A stretch of DNA of 7,071 bases from Flavobacteriaceae bacterium. GTDB lineage: Bacteria; Bacteroidota; Bacteroidia; Flavobacteriales; Flavobacteriaceae. Shown in pieces: positions 5,143 through 7,071 of this stretch (its first letter is position 1; each line of letters begins with the position of its first letter). The DNA lies in contig JAESUF010000169.1 in assembly GCA_016763215.1 (NCBI GenBank), forward strand, positions 1-7,071. The letters run 5' to 3'. A program made the position numbers and the translations under genes. Under the pieces are notes generated by a model that saw nothing but the letters and a program-made list of their open reading frames with translations, ran no database searches and was not told the origin of the DNA.

Positions 5143-5508
5143 ATGGAAGTAATAGGTAAAGTTAAGTTAATAGGAGAAACTCAAACTTTTGGAAGTAACG
5201 GTTTTAGAAAACGTGAATTAGTAGTTACAACGGATGAGCAATACCCTCAAATGATTATGGTTGAGTTTGTTCAAGACAAAGTTGATCTATTAAACAATTA
5301 TTCAGTTGGGCAAGATGTAAAAGTATCTATCAATTTAAGAGGTAGAGAATGGATCAATCCACAAGGTGAAGCAAAATATTTTAACTCTATTCAAGGATGG
5401 AGAATAGAGGGTTTAGCTTCTGCTCCTTCGCAAGAATTGCCTCCAGCTGATCAATTTCAACCTGCACCAGATTTGAGTAGTAATGAACCAGATGATTTAC
5501 CATTCTAA
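5143..5508 (+). CDS. DUF3127 OB-fold protein with SSB-like C-terminal tip
   Basis: The 121-residue protein matches the DUF3127 family common in Bacteroidota: MEVIGKVKLIGETQTFG at the N terminus, KRELVVTTDEQYPQ (23-36), then INLRGREWINPQGEAKYFNSIQGWRIE (63-89). The pattern of beta strands, and the GREW..PQGE..YFNSI segment in particular, recalls single-stranded DNA-binding OB folds. A linker (about 93-115) rich in Pro, Gln, Ala and Ser follows, and the chain ends NEPDDLPF, very close to the acidic tip DDDIPF by which SSB recruits repair and replication partners. A nucleic-acid-binding role is therefore plausible but unproven. ATG at 5143 is used because the family begins with MEV there; an in-frame TTG at 5113 lies inside the preceding gene. 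It is the second gene of an operon and is followed by a strong terminator. Confidence 0.9.
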   Translation: MEVIGKVKLIGETQTFGSNGFRKRELVVTTDEQYPQMIMVEFVQDKVDLLNNYSVGQDVKVSINLRGREWINPQGEAKYFNSIQGWRIEGLASAPSQELPPADQFQPAPDLSSNEPDDLPF

Positions 5509-5526
5509 TAAGAAATAACATATATA

Positions 5527-5557
5527 AAAAAAGCTTCGCAATTTGCGAGGCTTTTTT
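5527..5557 (+). terminator. Intrinsic terminator of the flavin reductase-DUF3127 operon
   Basis: Arms AAAAAAGCTTCGCAA and TTGCGAGGCTTTTTT pair over about 13-15 bp with one T-G wobble and a minimal loop, ending in six T, then GTTTT. It starts 18 nt after the DUF3127 stop. The A-tract on the left allows activity on the other strand too. It shares the 15-mer TCGCAATTTGCGAGG with the second terminator 138 nt downstream. Confidence 0.88.
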
Positions 5558-5666
5558 GTTTTCCAGTCTATCATCAAGAGAGGAGTTAATTTTACTTGAG
5601 TTTTACGCTTTAACCAAAATGCCTACTGACTTAAATGAGTAGAATGTCACAGTGTCTAATGCATAA

Positions 5667-5693
5667 AAAAACCTCGCAATTTGCGAGGTTTTT
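5667..5693 (-). terminator. Intrinsic terminator of the zinc metalloprotease gene
   Basis: Arms AAAAACCTCGCAA (5667-5679) and TTGCGAGGTTTTT (5681-5693) form a perfect 13-bp stem. On the minus strand it follows the protease stop codon by 19 nt and runs into seven T, so it should end that transcript. On the plus strand there are five T, so it may also back up the first terminator. The 109 nt between the two terminators (5558-5666) shows no gene or promoter that I could recognise. Confidence 0.85.
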
Positions 5694-5712
5694 CAATTTG
5701 TATAAGTTCCTT

Positions 5713-7071
5713 TTATTTAGGATCTAATGCTTTGTTAATTCTAGCAACTACATCTTGTAAGTGATATCTGCTAATTGTATTTGGAGCTTTCGAAATTGCA
5801 GCGTTAGTATCACGCTTCAATCTGTTTAATTCTCCTCTAGCCATAGATCTGATATCAGACTGACTTACATTTACAGAAGGTGATCCAAAACGACCATTTT
5901 GGTTTTGTGCTGTATTTAGTAAGTAAGCTAAACGATCTATATGAGTCTTTTGTAAGTTTCTTCTGTAAGTATCTATAGATCTTCCATTGTATAATTCAGA
6001 CCAAACTCCTCTTCTTAAATCATAGAACATAGTCACTAACGTGTATGCTTTTGAACCGTTCAAAGTTTCATTTTCAATCATACGAGCCATTCTTGCAGGA
6101 TTTAAAAAGTTATTTAAAGTTCTTGCTTGAAGACTTCTAATTCTTTCTATAGCTCCGCTAGATTGTACTTTTCTAAAGATATTTTGATCTATCATCCATT
6201 TTGGAGTCGCAAATAATTCTTTGTTAATGAATTTTAGTGCGTTTCTCTGATGAGTTTTATCTACATGAGTGTAAACAGCTCCATCTTGACCCGCAGCTTT
6301 ATAAAGTTCATATATTCCACCAACATTAGAAGAAACATGTCCCATATAACGACCAAATTGACCTAATAATTGACCGTACATCGTTCCCATTTCAGCATAT
6401 GTTTCACCATCTTTGGTTGTCCATTTTTCTAAATTAGGAAGAATTCGTTTAAGGTTTTTAATACCATAATCACTTGCTTTAATAGCATTGTCACCTAAAT
6501 CCTCAGTTTGAGAACTTGGGTCAGTAACACCAAATTGTTGACGACCAAAACGATATATAGGGTCTCCAGCTTTTGCTAAAATCCACTTATCTAAAGTCGC
6601 TTTTTCATCTTTAGCAGATGTGTTTAAAATTGGGCGATATCCCCAGCTAATTGAATATTTGTCATAAGGACCAACATTAGGCATTAAGACAACACCTTTG
6701 TCTTCCGGTTGTGCAACATAATTGAAACGAGCATAATCCATAATTGATGGAGCTGTTCCGAATTTTTTAGTAAATGAAGCAGAACGTAAAGAATCAACAG
6801 GGCATGCAACACTAGATCCCATATTATGAGGTAATCCTAATGTATGTCCAACTTCGTGAGAAGAAACAAAACGAATTAAACGTCCCATCACTTCGTCCTT
6901 AAATTTATTACTTCTTGCTTCAGGATTGATTGCCGCTGTTTGGATAAAGAACCAGTTATGTAATAAAGTCATTACATTGTGATACCAGTTAATATCCGAT
7001 TCTAAAATTTCTCCAGAACGCGGGTCACTTACGTGAGGTCCGTTTGCATTTGGAATAGGAGAAGCTAAATA
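5713..7071 (-). CDS. Zinc-dependent metalloprotease (DUF5117/DUF4953 type), 3' part
   Basis: The last 452 residues of a larger protein are present; the frame is open to the right edge, so the internal ATG at 6972 is not the start. Sequence before it (YLASPIPNANGPHVSDPRSG and onward) is typical of the family. The catalytic site is the extended metzincin motif HEVGHTLGLPHN (encoded at about 6823-6858), with three zinc-binding histidines and the general-base glutamate, followed by a Met-turn-like SIMDYARF. The C-terminal region of roughly 330 residues corresponds to the DUF4953 type found in secreted or outer-membrane-associated Bacteroidota proteases of about 800 residues or more. The catalytic residues are intact. 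The chain ends INKALDPK with no type IX secretion tail, so any export signal must be at the missing N terminus. Substrate is unknown. Confidence 0.93.
   Translation of the reverse strand, partial: YLASPIPNANGPHVSDPRSGEILESDINWYHNVMTLLHNWFFIQTAAINPEARSNKFKDEVMGRLIRFVSSHEVGHTLGLPHNMGSSVACPVDSLRSASFTKKFGTAPSIMDYARFNYVAQPEDKGVVLMPNVGPYDKYSISWGYRPILNTSAKDEKATLDKWILAKAGDPIYRFGRQQFGVTDPSSQTEDLGDNAIKASDYGIKNLKRILPNLEKWTTKDGETYAEMGTMYGQLLGQFGRYMGHVSSNVGGIYELYKAAGQDGAVYTHVDKTHQRNALKFINKELFATPKWMIDQNIFRKVQSSGAIERIRSLQARTLNNFLNPARMARMIENETLNGSKAYTLVTMFYDLRRGVWSELYNGRSIDTYRRNLQKTHIDRLAYLLNTAQNQNGRFGSPSVNVSQSDIRSMARGELNRLKRDTNAAISKAPNTISRYHLQDVVARINKALDPK

Noticed and set aside
5558..5666. Possible small RNA or small gene between the twin terminators
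   Set aside because: No promoter box on either strand and no frame with a plausible start and product was seen.
6970..6972. ATG at 6972 as the protease start
   Set aside because: The frame stays open to the window edge and the upstream residues are family-typical, so the gene is truncated by the window.

Overview
The window looks like a stretch of chromosome from a marine-type Flavobacteriaceae or other Bacteroidota. The evidence is low GC with A/T-rich third positions, promoters of the Bacteroidota type (TAnnTTTG at -7), almost no Shine-Dalgarno sequences, and families typical of that phylum (DUF3127 protein, DUF4953-type zinc protease, HQIGTPLSSL-type sensor kinase). I do not assign a genus. 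No mobile element, CRISPR array, tRNA or rRNA is visible. Nearly all of it is ordinary core genome; the interest lies in regulatory details and in two or three odd proteins.

Layout from left to right. Positions 1-1330 (minus strand) hold purK followed by the 5' end of purE, the two-step carboxylation module of purine synthesis, separated by a terminator-like hairpin. Positions 1388-1813 (minus) encode a small lipoprotein with a Rieske-like fold in which the cluster cysteines remain but both histidine ligands are gone. It is divergent from greA (1979-2452, plus). The greA leader has a -7 promoter box, a 14-bp palindrome and a terminator-like hairpin placed to give an RNA of about 45 nt, reminiscent of the GraL leader RNA of E. 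coli greA. A strong terminator follows greA, then a HIT-family hydrolase gene (2593-2982).

Positions 2983-3053 form a convergent gap carrying a small palindromic repeat. The minus strand then encodes an orphan membrane sensor histidine kinase (3054-4202) whose -7 box lies almost against its ATG, suggesting a leaderless message. Divergent from it, on the plus strand, a flavin-reductase-like FMN-binding protein (4277-5137) and a DUF3127 OB-fold protein (5143-5508) form a tight two-gene operon. The latter ends in an SSB-like acidic tip, DDLPF. Two near-identical terminators (5527-5557 and 5667-5693) then separate this operon from the convergent 3' part of a large secreted zinc metalloprotease (5713 to beyond 7071, minus).

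Functionally the genes are mostly unrelated housekeeping units: purine synthesis, transcription fidelity (GreA), nucleotide hydrolysis (HIT), envelope sensing (kinase), redox or flavin chemistry, a possible nucleic-acid-binding protein, and extracellular or periplasmic proteolysis. I found no multi-gene defence or biosynthetic system. The best candidates for something undescribed are the histidine-free Rieske-like lipoprotein, the SSB-like tail on the DUF3127 protein, and the greA leader attenuator.
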